This document shows, piece after piece, positions 17,692 to 26,796 of a DNA stretch of 64,000 nt. Position 1 is the stretch's first letter; every line of letters starts with the position of its first letter. The stretch covers positions 1 through 64,000 of the forward strand of contig JAEYWD010000068.1 of NCBI GenBank assembly GCA_023429135.1, written 5' to 3'. Made by a program: the position numbers and the translations under genes. The notes beneath the pieces were generated by a model that saw only the letters and a program-made list of their open reading frames with translations, was not told the DNA's origin and made no database searches. This DNA is from Bacteroidota bacterium (GTDB taxonomy: Bacteria > Bacteroidota > Bacteroidia > Bacteroidales > JAAUTT01).

Positions 17692-18918
17692 CTAATTTTC
17701 AGATAACGGTTCGTTTACAACGCCCATGAAAAGGAACGTTTTCGTGCTTTTCTCGTGTATAATAAAAACAAAAGGTTTATCCGCATTAAAGACAGTAGTT
17801 TCAGGAATAGATGTTAATTCTATTTCCACCGATGTAACTGCTGCAGCTTCTGTACCTTCCTCGTTTACCTCAACAAAAGATTTATGCATCACTTTCGATA
17901 CTTTTAAGGAATTTGCGATGCTAATTCCAGAAAGATCGGCAAAATCCGTAAACATCGTAGGCATTCCCATAGCAGTAAGGTCATCGTTTAACTCTTTTTT
18001 AAAGCTGAAACGGAACTTGGGTAAATAAACTTTTACCTTCATTTTACCAAGACTGTTCGTCCAGGTTGACCAATTTTGAGTATTCAATGCAGCGACTATA
18101 TCTTTATAGGTTTTTCCTGCTTTGGGTACCATCACCATCATACTGTAATTTCCTTTTCCGTAAGGAAGGTCAATGGCTGTGAATAAATCGTTCTGATAAT
18201 AATCGAAAGAACCTTCCTGCGACATAAAATCGACCTGTTTGGTTTTTCCGCCTGTCAGATAAAAATATCCCGGTTTGGTATTTTTGGATTCGAACTGATA
18301 CTTCCACACACCTTTAAAATAAATGGCGTTTATAAGATACATTACTACATTATCAGGTATCTGATCCACAATGGTTTTAATTTTCTGATGAGTTTTATCC
18401 GCTACCCAGGAGTTAATAAGGTCTTTAGTTGCAGCATCGAACTTCGCAGAACGCACATCGGCGCTGAGATAATCCTTGTTTACAGCCAGAAAGGCGGGCT
18501 CAACTGCAAAAGTGTTTTTATACCATATAGAATTGGCAATTTCCATTGCTACTTTCGGGTCGGCATCAATTAAAGCTTTGATAAGATCGCGGTTGGATTC
18601 GTTTACTTCCGTGTCGCTTAAACCAACGTAACCAAGTCCTTCTTTGAGTTCGGTCTTTGTCTGGGTGGCAGCACCGTTGTATAACATACTCAAAGCCATA
18701 GAAACACTTAGAGGCGAAATAAACACATTCTCACCATCTTTGGCGTTGCTAACCACCTGTTTAAAGATGTTCAGTCCGAAAGAATTAGAGGAAGCTACAA
18801 TTTGTTTTTGCTCGGCAGTAAGATTTATATCCTTGCTAACTTCGCCCGAATCCTGTTTCTCACAACCGGTAAATGAAAATGCAATTAAACAGAACATTGA
18901 TAATATTATCGACTTCAT
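17692..18918 (-). CDS. Serpin family lipoprotein
   Basis: A 408-residue serpin. A lipoprotein signal ends at Cys near residue 19 (FTGC-EKQDSGE), and acidic residues follow the Cys as in surface-exported Bacteroidota lipoproteins. The serpin core runs from about 40 to 405: N-terminal helix region with NVFISPLSVSMALSMLYNGA, the breach/shutter residues, and the reactive-centre hinge EEGTEAAAVTS near 350, whose small residues (AAAV) are typical of inhibitory members. The scissile bond should lie about 17 residues after the hinge Glu, around ELTSIPE, so P1 is perhaps Thr, Leu or Ser. The end PFVFIIHEKSTKTFLFMG matches the family. It probably traps foreign or host serine (elastase-like) or cysteine proteases at the cell surface. 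Confidence 0.93.
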   Translation of the reverse strand: MKSIILSMFCLIAFSFTGCEKQDSGEVSKDINLTAEQKQIVASSNSFGLNIFKQVVSNAKDGENVFISPLSVSMALSMLYNGAATQTKTELKEGLGYVGLSDTEVNESNRDLIKALIDADPKVAMEIANSIWYKNTFAVEPAFLAVNKDYLSADVRSAKFDAATKDLINSWVADKTHQKIKTIVDQIPDNVVMYLINAIYFKGVWKYQFESKNTKPGYFYLTGGKTKQVDFMSQEGSFDYYQNDLFTAIDLPYGKGNYSMMVMVPKAGKTYKDIVAALNTQNWSTWTNSLGKMKVKVYLPKFRFSFKKELNDDLTAMGMPTMFTDFADLSGISIANSLKVSKVMHKSFVEVNEEGTEAAAVTSVEIELTSIPETTVFNADKPFVFIIHEKSTKTFLFMGVVNEPLSEN

Positions 18919-19070
18919 CCTATAATAATTTTAGAGTTAAGAAATGCTGAAACCATCATGATGATTTAAAATACTTTCGCCCGGGTTCCAAATCATAAGG
19001 GTTTCATTGTTTTTTTATCTAAGATGAAGTAGACGAAGGAAGGTTGCGTGAGGTTTAAAAAAAGCATAAA

Positions 19071-19099
19071 AAAACCCTGCAACAGTGCTGCAGGGTTTT
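19071..19099 (-). terminator. Intrinsic terminator of the small barrel gene
   Basis: AAAACCCTGC (19071-19080) pairs perfectly with GCAGGGTTTT (19090-19099); on the minus strand seven T follow. It lies 19 bases after the stop of the barrel gene. Confidence 0.85.
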
Positions 19100-19117
19100 A
19101 TAAAAAAAGATTTTCAA

Positions 19118-19675
19118 CTAAAATTTCAATGCCACACCTATATTGAGGTAAGAAACTCCGTATCCCAATTCGGCCATAGCGGCAAATTTTTCTGTGAAAT
19201 AATAACGGGCTCCTGCAAAAATAGATGCTCCAACGTGACTTGATTCTGCTCCACCCCAAGTACCAGAATAGGTACCATATTCGCTACTGCTTACAATTGC
19301 AAAATAAGGCATTATACCTCCATAAACGTCGAGCTTCTCAGGCATCATATTTAAGTGGTATGTACCACGGGCGCCTAAAACAAAGTAAGTATACTTATAA
19401 CCATAATTATAACCATAACCAGACCACTCGTATTTAGAACCGGCAATACCTAGGTACCCGCCAACACCAATATTACCAGGACCAACATCGTCTTTAACAC
19501 CAACTTCAAACGAAGCAGATAAAGGAGGAATCGTTGTTTTGTATAATCCCCCGGAATACAAAGATGTTCCAAGACCTAATCCAAGGTTTAAAACTTTGTC
19601 GCCTTTTTGGAATTCCTGAGCAAATAATCCTGCACAAAGAAACAGAGCAAATAAAAATGATAATGATTTTTTCAT
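19118..19675 (-). CDS. Small outer-membrane beta-barrel protein
   Basis: A 185-residue exported protein: signal peptide (cleavage near GLFA-QEF), then about eight amphipathic strands rich in Gly, Tyr and Ser (GLGLGTSLYSGG, YNYGYKYTYF), ending with an aromatic (NIGVALKF), as in OmpX/OmpA-like eight-stranded barrels. No peptidoglycan-binding domain. The function is unknown; such proteins can be small porins or adhesins. It has its own promoter and terminator. Confidence 0.8.
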   Translation of the reverse strand: MKKSLSFLFALFLCAGLFAQEFQKGDKVLNLGLGLGTSLYSGGLYKTTIPPLSASFEVGVKDDVGPGNIGVGGYLGIAGSKYEWSGYGYNYGYKYTYFVLGARGTYHLNMMPEKLDVYGGIMPYFAIVSSSEYGTYSGTWGGAESSHVGASIFAGARYYFTEKFAAMAELGYGVSYLNIGVALKF

Positions 19676-19706
19676 AGGTTCATAATTAAGGTTAAAATTT
19701 ATGGGA

Positions 19707-19714
19707 CAAATTTA
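19707..19714 (-). promoter_or_regulatory. -7 box (TAAATTTG) for the small barrel gene
   Basis: On the minus strand TAAATTTG, matching TAnnTTTG, 31 bases before the ATG. No certain -33 box. Confidence 0.4.
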
Positions 19715-19821
19715 AAACATGCTAAGGGATTATCGTATCCTCTTTTTAGGGGATATTATTAAAAAAACATTAAAAGGTAATTTTACCTGACGAATACCGC
19801 CGATTTTATGGACGAATCGAT

Positions 19822-20991
19822 TCAAAGCCTCTGTTTATTTAGTTTCTGTAACGATTTATAAAATTCTTCATAAGCTTCCCTAAAAACATTGGTACTGAAA
19901 TTTTGTTCGGCAAAAAATCGAATTGCATCCGAATTATATTGCATATAATTATTGAGCATGTAATTTAACGCATCCACTAAAGCAAACTCATCACCTGCTT
20001 TCACGAGGATACCGGTTTCAGCATTAACTATCTCGGGAAGACCTCCTACATGGGTAGCAATAACCGGAACTCCACACGCAAAAGATTCGACTACTACAAC
20101 CGGCATATTTTCGTAATTACTGAAAAGAACTGTAAAAAGCGAATTCTGGTATGCTTCAATCAGGTTTTGTCCTTCCAGAAGCCCCTTAAATACCACAAAC
20201 TTATTGGTTATTCCCAGCGAATTGCTTAATGTTACAATTTTATCAAAGTCCGGCCCTTCACCAATAAGGTGAAATACAAAATCGTTCCTGCTTTCGCTAA
20301 GGACTTTTACAGCATTTAAAACTCCTGAAATATTCTTTGCAGCATTGTCGAAGCAAGAAATGTGGCTGAAAATTTTCTTTGGATGCTGCTTCTTTTCGGC
20401 AGGTTTGAAGATTGATGTATCCACGGAGTTATGAATCACGCGGAAATTTTTGTGTTCCAGGCCACAATTCACCATTGCGGTTTTCAGAGCCTTGGAAACA
20501 GTAACAATACCTTCACTCCTTTTTACAACCAACCGGGTAAGAATCTTTCTTACTACTCCATTGTATTGGTTTCGGGATGGCAGGTAGCGCGACCAATGCT
20601 CGGTGATCACATAAGGAATGGAATAAAGCAGTTTTGCCAGTAAGGCCACCACTCCGCACCGGGTTAAAATATTTATGTGAATCAGATGAGGTTTCCCAAA
20701 ATCAATTTTCAGCGTCTTATAACCGATCCAATGAGCCTTTATAAACCTGAAAGCCTTAAGTAGCTCCACTCCCGGAAAATGAGTTCTGACAGCAGGATAA
20801 TACACAACAATAGTAAATACTCCGTTTATAGTGCTTTTTTCTACCTCAACTATTTCACAATCGCAAGGATGAACATACAAAACAGCAATTTCGTTATCCA
20901 ACGCCACCGCCTCTGCATGTTGCTTTACAAACAAACCAGGCATAGGATCGTAGCGATTGGGATACCAAGCCGAAAGGAATAGAATTTTCAC
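19822..20991 (-). CDS. Glycosyltransferase family 4
   Basis: A 389-residue GT-B enzyme. The start MKILFLSAWYPNRYDPMPG is the usual first strand of family 4; the C-terminal half holds the donor-binding features LIGEGPD, SLFTVLFSNYENMPVVVVESFACGVPVIATHVGGLPEIV with the E-x7-E-like pattern. It would use a nucleotide sugar to extend a surface polysaccharide or lipid-linked glycan. The start codon is GTG (complement of 20989-20991); no in-frame ATG is suitable. It is the first cytosolic enzyme of the glycan island, separated from the next gene by 374 bases. Confidence 0.9.
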   Translation of the reverse strand: MKILFLSAWYPNRYDPMPGLFVKQHAEAVALDNEIAVLYVHPCDCEIVEVEKSTINGVFTIVVYYPAVRTHFPGVELLKAFRFIKAHWIGYKTLKIDFGKPHLIHINILTRCGVVALLAKLLYSIPYVITEHWSRYLPSRNQYNGVVRKILTRLVVKRSEGIVTVSKALKTAMVNCGLEHKNFRVIHNSVDTSIFKPAEKKQHPKKIFSHISCFDNAAKNISGVLNAVKVLSESRNDFVFHLIGEGPDFDKIVTLSNSLGITNKFVVFKGLLEGQNLIEAYQNSLFTVLFSNYENMPVVVVESFACGVPVIATHVGGLPEIVNAETGILVKAGDEFALVDALNYMLNNYMQYNSDAIRFFAEQNFSTNVFREAYEEFYKSLQKLNKQRL

Positions 20992-21365
20992 ACAAAACGT
21001 ATTATTTCTTTAAGAACTTGACCTTGGTCAGTAATCATCCGGGATACTTATTTTGTCATTAGAGTCCGGGTAATAAATAAATTTCGACTATCAACCTGAA
21101 TAACAAAGACTTTATCTGTTTTTTGGGACTGAGAGGTGGTGGAGGCACAGCCTCCATCACCTCCCAGCTTAATAGCATAACTATTTGTCATTCCGAGCTT
21201 AACAAAGGATCTAATAATCTTAATTTTTCAATTTGCTCCGCTCAACAAACTCCTTCATTGTTAATTATTTGAAAAACAAATATACTCAAACTGAAGATCT
21301 TTACAAATGGCAGAAGCCTGGAGTTTGAAAATGAAACGAGCAGGAATCTTCCAGGAGAATAATAT
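20992..21365. other. 374-base gap with strong hairpin and repeat-like DNA
   Basis: No gene is visible. GAGGTGGTGGAGGC (21133-21146) and GCCTCCATCACCTC (21150-21163) form a 14-bp stem with one G-T pair and a 3-base loop. There is no T-run on the 3' side for either strand, so it is not a standard terminator. Bases 21187-21215 resemble a known CATTCCGAGC-type intergenic repeat of Bacteroidota. Confidence 0.5.
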
Positions 21366-22832
21366 TTACCGGACAAAACGATGAAGATAATTTATCCCAT
21401 AGAAATAAACTATTGAATCTGCTTTTTGAATCTTATACAATTGCATAAAGTCTGTATTATCGCGGGTGATAGAATATCTTGAAACTATTCTATGTGAATT
21501 ATAATAATCAGTAAATATATTTATCCCATTTTCTTTTGAAATCAGAAGAAGTGAGTCCATTTCAACTTTATTGCCTGGCAGTTTTTTAACTCTTTCAATA
21601 TCTTCTTCGCCAGTTCTGTAAAATATCTGATTTTGCACCTCCTTACCTTGTTCCAGAATATAAATACTGGCCTTGTCGTTAATAATTCTTTCAATGAGTT
21701 TCTCCCGTTTATTAAAATCAGCAAAATGACCAGGCAATATCCCATAACTCATGTTCCAAACAAATAAAGAAGCTACCATCCAACCTAAAAATTTGGGGTC
21801 TGATTTTATATAATAAACAGCAATTATAGCCAATAAAAAAGGCAACATCACCATAAACTCGGCATTACCTTTAGAATAAACCGCCCATAACAATTGTAAA
21901 ACCAAAATTAAGATATGTAATAAAATAAAATGAATGGGTTTTGAGGTGCAGAGTAGTTTCTGCCTCATAAGTCTGAAAACTGCAATTACTGCAAATGAAA
22001 CACTTAACAATGCAGGTAATAAAAAAAGTAAATTCTTCTTCACTAAAAAAATCATGTACCCATGGACTTGATAGAACGTGCGGAAAAAATTGATAACTCC
22101 CAGGTAAAAGTTATCTGCTCCAATATTGTATTGAACGCTATCGCTTGTTAAAACCGGAGTAAAAAAGCTCCATAGACATTTGACAGAAAAACCACAGTTT
22201 CGAGTAGAATGAACAACAATCATGTAAACTACCGGAACAATAAGAGATGGTAGAAAGTAAAAAATAACAGAGGCTAATTTTCTGCTTTTATAAAATACTC
22301 CCAGAAATAGCCCAATCCACCAAAAGAAATGAATTACATGGAACAAACACGCGAACGATGCCCAAAATGCGATAATGACAATCCGGATGATTGAAGGTTT
22401 TTCCAGATACTTTAAATAATAAAGGCTTGCTAAAAGTGAAAAAACAACTGGTAAAATATAAGTCTCGTTCTCGGTAGCGAAACGCCAAACACCAAAGGAA
22501 AAGGCGCACATCATTACCAAAAGTATGTTTTGCTTTTCGTTGGCTCCAATTCTGTTTAATATTTTTGAGAGTAAAAATAATCCCACAACAGCGGCTATCG
22601 AGTTCAGCACCTTCATCATTGTTAAAACTTCGGGTTCAAAAATCAAACCGACAAGTTTATACGCCATAAATCCCAGATAATTATAAAGCAGGTGGAAAGG
22701 TTCGGCCAACGTGTGCCCATATTTTATATATGCTGCATAAGCATATGCGTCGTTTGTAGAGTTGGTAGTTGGGAAAAGGAGATATAGGAGTGCTACAACC
22801 AGAAGGCAAACTATCTTTATTAATCTACTCAT
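21366..22832 (-). CDS. Multi-pass membrane protein, GT-C glycosyltransferase-like
   Basis: A 488-residue protein with about eleven hydrophobic segments up to residue 380 and a soluble C-terminal part (about 385-488). The first periplasmic loop contains NDAYAYAAYIKYG, where the acidic residue after TM1 resembles the catalytic Asp of GT-C polyprenyl-phosphate-sugar transferases. No strong match to a named family from the sequence alone. It lies 5 bases downstream of the larger GT-C-like gene on the same strand, so the two are surely co-transcribed and probably act on the same lipid-linked glycan. Confidence 0.6.
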   Translation of the reverse strand: MSRLIKIVCLLVVALLYLLFPTTNSTNDAYAYAAYIKYGHTLAEPFHLLYNYLGFMAYKLVGLIFEPEVLTMMKVLNSIAAVVGLFLLSKILNRIGANEKQNILLVMMCAFSFGVWRFATENETYILPVVFSLLASLYYLKYLEKPSIIRIVIIAFWASFACLFHVIHFFWWIGLFLGVFYKSRKLASVIFYFLPSLIVPVVYMIVVHSTRNCGFSVKCLWSFFTPVLTSDSVQYNIGADNFYLGVINFFRTFYQVHGYMIFLVKKNLLFLLPALLSVSFAVIAVFRLMRQKLLCTSKPIHFILLHILILVLQLLWAVYSKGNAEFMVMLPFLLAIIAVYYIKSDPKFLGWMVASLFVWNMSYGILPGHFADFNKREKLIERIINDKASIYILEQGKEVQNQIFYRTGEEDIERVKKLPGNKVEMDSLLLISKENGINIFTDYYNSHRIVSRYSITRDNTDFMQLYKIQKADSIVYFYGINYLHRFVR

Positions 22833-22837
22833 AACTA

Positions 22838-24871
22838 CTAGTAATAAGAATTAGCTTCAAGGTCAATACGAAAGTCATCATAAAACATTTCACTTTCCCG
22901 GGGATTCCACAAGTATACCGAGAATTCATAAATCTTAACATCAATACGCGGAAGATTAAACATTAATTCAACTGACTGCCATTCTTTCTCTTTAAATGGA
23001 AGCTCCTGCAGATCGGATTCCCTGTAATGAACCAATCTATCATTCGAATTTACCTTTACCACCAACATGCAGCCTTCTGCTTTTTGTTTTAGCATCCGGA
23101 AAGTAATAAAAACCCTGGTATAGTCAGTTTTCAAAACAGACAAACTGCCTGACCGAAAAGTTAGTCCGAATTCATCATCCCTGCTCAAATGACCGGCACT
23201 TCTTCCCGAATAAGCAACTGAGTCGCTCAACCTAAGGTTTGTCCATCCTCTAAAACTATTCCCTTCAAAATCGACCATAGAAGTAAAAGCCGGAATGGGG
23301 GCACTTTTCCTAATCATGGCTTTTGGGTTTTCTTTCTGGTCTGCTGAAAACCTAAAGACCGAGATTTTATTATTCCCTGCAACTCTGTGGAGACTGGAAA
23401 GAATTTCGGGGAAAATATAACTCAATTCATTCCATAAGAATTCGTCCTGCATTACTATAAAGTCGTAAGGCCATTTCAGGGCCCTATCAATATTTTCTTT
23501 TGTAGGATACATTACTGCATAGCCTGACCTTTTCATCGAAACAAAAGGAAGATTAGGGGCAACAGCGTCAAGCACGAGCATACGGGCGTTCGCAGAAATA
23601 CCTGCAGAATCCAGAACCGTTGAAGCGTTCGTAAAGCTTTCGACAGTAGCCTGGGTTTTATTCCATATGGACGATTCGTATCTCAACTTTTGTGAGCTGA
23701 TTGGCTGATATAGCAGAACCAGCATCGGTATAAATACTAAAAGCTTAAAAAACTTTGTAGTCCCTTTTTCGAAAGTTGGCACCAAACTCAGATTAAAGAT
23801 GATTATTAAAATAATTAAGATATAAAAAGTATCAAGGAAATAGTAGTCATGGTCGGGAAACTGTTGCAGCATAAGTATACTAAACCCCATATAACCCGAA
23901 GTTAAAATTATTATATACAAAGCAAGCCATGTAACAGGCTTAGCGACAGACAAGCGATGTACTATGAAATAAAATGAAGCAGCAACGACAATTAGGCCAA
24001 AAACCAAATAATGATAAACTGAAAAATACTGAAAACCCCAGTTTCGTAAAGCAGAAGTAATCAGCTCTACAGCAGAAGTAAAGCTTGATGGTGGCAAGGG
24101 GTAACTTAAAAAATCGGAACCATAACGATTGCGGAGAAAAGCAGTAAATATCTGGTATGAAATTAATATCAATCCGGCGGCAAGTAAAGCAATGTAACGA
24201 ACACCAATTTTTGTTTCCTTTTTGAAATATTTTACAAACTCCACTCCCACCAAAGAAATCATAGGTATTACAAAGGTAGTTCGGGCCAGTGCAGCCAAAG
24301 TCAAAAACAATATACTTATGGTAAAGCTTTTATTATTGTTTTGCCTGAGATATTGGAAATAATAATATAACCCGATAAACAAATTTGCGAGCGAAGGAAT
24401 GGTTGGCAAAAAACCCGCCTGATAATATACAAATACCGGCGAAGTAGCCGCAGCGATGCAAACAATCAGACTTTTATAAAAACATTGAGTTACTAAATAT
24501 GTCAACTTGAACAAAAAGAAGAGACCAATTAAGCTGTAAAGCAATATGTACAGTCTGAAGATCAATGGAGATTGCGAACCGGTTACCTTCATTATTATAG
24601 CAGGAATATAGTCGTGGATAGGAAAATCGACTGCAGTTATCCGGTCAGCTCCCGCAATTTTCCATTCGTTTGGAAATTGATGGTTATAAATGAATGTTTG
24701 AGGTTTGAAGAAGTTAAGATTATTATACGTGAATCCCAAAGCAAGCGCATATCTGTCGGCTTGTGCCCAGGCATGGATGTGCGAAGGATAACTGTTAAGA
24801 TGTTTGTAGCTATAAATTAAGCTTATTACAATTAACAGCGTAAGAACTCCCAAGGCTTTTTTTGCGGTCAT
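22838..24871 (-). CDS. ArnT/PMT-like GT-C membrane protein with C-terminal jelly-roll-like domain
   Basis: A 677-residue protein. TM1 (about 6-22) is followed by a loop with HIHAWAQADRYALAL, typical of the GT-C acidic loop, and about ten more TM segments up to residue 410 (for example IILTSGYMGFSILML, YILIILIIIFNLSLV). The rest is extracytoplasmic: a mixed domain (about 420-530) and a beta-rich module (about 540-677) with VDFEGNSFRGW and sandwich strands ending FYDDFRIDLE, like carbohydrate-binding jelly rolls. It likely transfers a sugar from a polyprenyl phosphate to a glycan or protein outside the membrane. Divergent from the deacetylase gene. Confidence 0.7.
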   Translation of the reverse strand: MTAKKALGVLTLLIVISLIYSYKHLNSYPSHIHAWAQADRYALALGFTYNNLNFFKPQTFIYNHQFPNEWKIAGADRITAVDFPIHDYIPAIIMKVTGSQSPLIFRLYILLYSLIGLFFLFKLTYLVTQCFYKSLIVCIAAATSPVFVYYQAGFLPTIPSLANLFIGLYYYFQYLRQNNNKSFTISILFLTLAALARTTFVIPMISLVGVEFVKYFKKETKIGVRYIALLAAGLILISYQIFTAFLRNRYGSDFLSYPLPPSSFTSAVELITSALRNWGFQYFSVYHYLVFGLIVVAASFYFIVHRLSVAKPVTWLALYIIILTSGYMGFSILMLQQFPDHDYYFLDTFYILIILIIIFNLSLVPTFEKGTTKFFKLLVFIPMLVLLYQPISSQKLRYESSIWNKTQATVESFTNASTVLDSAGISANARMLVLDAVAPNLPFVSMKRSGYAVMYPTKENIDRALKWPYDFIVMQDEFLWNELSYIFPEILSSLHRVAGNNKISVFRFSADQKENPKAMIRKSAPIPAFTSMVDFEGNSFRGWTNLRLSDSVAYSGRSAGHLSRDDEFGLTFRSGSLSVLKTDYTRVFITFRMLKQKAEGCMLVVKVNSNDRLVHYRESDLQELPFKEKEWQSVELMFNLPRIDVKIYEFSVYLWNPRESEMFYDDFRIDLEANSYY

Positions 24872-24942
24872 AATTCACCAGTATAATTAAACTAATTTAA
24901 ATGAATTCTGCCGATTAGAAAAAATGTTAGACTATTAAGTTT

Positions 24943-24950
24943 TATTTTTG
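24943..24950 (+). promoter_or_regulatory. -7 box (TATTTTTG) of the deacetylase gene
   Basis: TATTTTTG matches TAnnTTTG. The last three bases, TTG, are also the upstream in-frame start candidate of the deacetylase; as a promoter box this places the transcript start just before the ATG at 24969. Confidence 0.45.
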
Positions 24951-24968
24951 AACAAAACAGTACTACAT

Positions 24969-25706
24969 ATGATTCTCATGTACCACAACATAGCCGAAGA
25001 AACAGGATTTAATACTGTTGCAGTAAATCAGTTTATAAATCAATTGGATTTTATCATAGAGAATGGCTACAGAATTGTTTCTATGGATAATTACGTTGAA
25101 GCTTTAAAAAACAACAACTTCCAGAAACATAACATCTGCATAACTTTTGACGATGCATACCGAAGCTTCGAAGAGGAAGTTATTCCTATTCTGGAGGAGC
25201 GCAATCTACCGGTTATGGTTTTTGTACCTGCCGGATTTATAGGAAAATATAATGTTTGGGACGAAGAGATATCCAATAACAGATTAGAAATTTTGAATGA
25301 ACACGGACTTCGGAAATTAAGCAAAAACAGGCTTGTGACAATTGGTTCCCATGGAGTTTCGCATCAACCATTATCAAAACTGAATTCCGCAGAAATGAGA
25401 AACGAAATAGTTGATTCTAAAAATCAACTGAAGGAAATTACGGGATCTGAAATTAAATACTTCTCCTACCCTTTTGGTCAGCACCAACATTTCAATTCAA
25501 CTACGATTCAATTCATTAAAGAAGCGGGTTATGAGGCAGCAGTATCAACCAACTGGAATCGCAACAATTCGGTTAACCACCTATATTCATTAAACAGGAT
25601 TGAAATAGAACCGAAGGATAACATTGATGACTTCCGGCAAAAAATAACCCAGCACTACCATTTAAAATTCTTTAAGCAAATTACGAAAAATTTTCTGAGA
25701 TTCTAG
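24969..25706 (+). CDS. Polysaccharide deacetylase (NodB domain, CE4)
   Basis: 245 residues from ATG 24969. A NodB-homology carbohydrate esterase: MILMYHNI start, metal-binding motif TFDDAYRSF (D-D pair) near residue 60, HGVSHQPLSKL (His ligands, H-x3-H) near 130, and the later FSYPFGQH motif. No signal peptide, so either cytosolic or membrane-peripheral. It would remove N- or O-acetyl groups from a glycan precursor. An extended form from TTG 24948 is possible but that TTG is part of a -7 box. Its stop codon (25704-25706) directly touches the stop of the convergent methyltransferase gene. Confidence 0.9.
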   Translation: MILMYHNIAEETGFNTVAVNQFINQLDFIIENGYRIVSMDNYVEALKNNNFQKHNICITFDDAYRSFEEEVIPILEERNLPVMVFVPAGFIGKYNVWDEEISNNRLEILNEHGLRKLSKNRLVTIGSHGVSHQPLSKLNSAEMRNEIVDSKNQLKEITGSEIKYFSYPFGQHQHFNSTTIQFIKEAGYEAAVSTNWNRNNSVNHLYSLNRIEIEPKDNIDDFRQKITQHYHLKFFKQITKNFLRF

Positions 25707-26684
25707 TTACTTTTTCCTATACACCCCAAACCAGAAATCACTTTGACCGGTTTGTTCATAAAACTTGTCTTCATCACAGAATAAAATGTCCAGTAACTGG
25801 TTTGTTTCATTTTTCACATCGATAAAATTGTGAGCTATTCCTTTCAACAAAGGATGAAGCAGTGATCCTCCTACAGCTTTTTCTTCAATCACAATCAGGT
25901 GCTTGTGGAGAACAGGCAGAATATCCTCCGCACATGGGGCTTCCGATGGATCGTTCAACCACATACGCAGCCATCCGGGCCGGTAGGTTCTAGTTTTAAC
26001 AGAATTGTCCTTTCTAACTTTGAAATTGCGGGGTAATGCAGCTAAACAATTATTTACTACTTCAAGCTGGTTATTTGTATATTGAAATCTGTTAGGTCCT
26101 ACATACTCAAACATCAACACAATTCCTCCCGGCTTAAGCACAGGCAGAACGTTACCCAATATCAGTTCTTCAATTCTATTAAAATGGTGCAGACTGGAGT
26201 TAAACAACACCATGTCGAAATTTTCTTTTTCAAAAGAGAATTTTGAAAAGTCGCCCACATGGTATGTCAAATTTTTTAGGCCTGCTTTAGAAGCTTCTTC
26301 TGTAGCCCTCATCACCATTGTTCTCGAAACATCTATTCCTTCAATTTTTATGAAAGGAGCATAACGGGCAAATAATCTTTCCTTTTCCCCGGATCCACAA
26401 CCCACTGATAAAACTCTGAAATCGCTTTGGTTCCGGAAATATTTCCGTGAAACATATTCTTCCCATGTTTCCTGTTTATTACCAGTAATCTTCATATTCC
26501 ATCGCAGCCGTATCGCTGGCACTTCCCACCAATTAGACCCTGAAGTTTGGTATGTATCCCATTGCTTTTTCACCCGATCCGATCCCGATAACTTAACCTT
26601 GTTAAAAAGAAATTTCCAACCTCTGCTCCTGAATACAGAGAGCAAAGCTTGAAAATCATCGGGAGTAACCAAACTTACTGACAT
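25707..26684 (-). CDS. Class I SAM-dependent methyltransferase
   Basis: A 325-residue cytosolic protein. The Rossmann core starts with LSVGCGSGEKERLF (motif I, near residue 97), then EGIDVSRTMV (motif II), and the post-motif HVGDFSKFSF and DMVLFNSSLHHF with a His pair. A helical N-terminal region (1-75) and a C-terminal cap add to the core. The acceptor is unknown; position in the glycan island suggests sugar or lipid methylation. Convergent with the deacetylase with zero bases between stop codons. Confidence 0.87.
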   Translation of the reverse strand: MSVSLVTPDDFQALLSVFRSRGWKFLFNKVKLSGSDRVKKQWDTYQTSGSNWWEVPAIRLRWNMKITGNKQETWEEYVSRKYFRNQSDFRVLSVGCGSGEKERLFARYAPFIKIEGIDVSRTMVMRATEEASKAGLKNLTYHVGDFSKFSFEKENFDMVLFNSSLHHFNRIEELILGNVLPVLKPGGIVLMFEYVGPNRFQYTNNQLEVVNNCLAALPRNFKVRKDNSVKTRTYRPGWLRMWLNDPSEAPCAEDILPVLHKHLIVIEEKAVGGSLLHPLLKGIAHNFIDVKNETNQLLDILFCDEDKFYEQTGQSDFWFGVYRKK

Positions 26685-26796
26685 GTCGCTAAAAGGGGAT
26701 ATTTTTGTGCAAGATAATGCAAGTTAGTTTATGAACGGGAAAATATTTAAAGGTCTCAAATAGCAATATTATTATACTTCTCCTCCTTCTCCCCTC

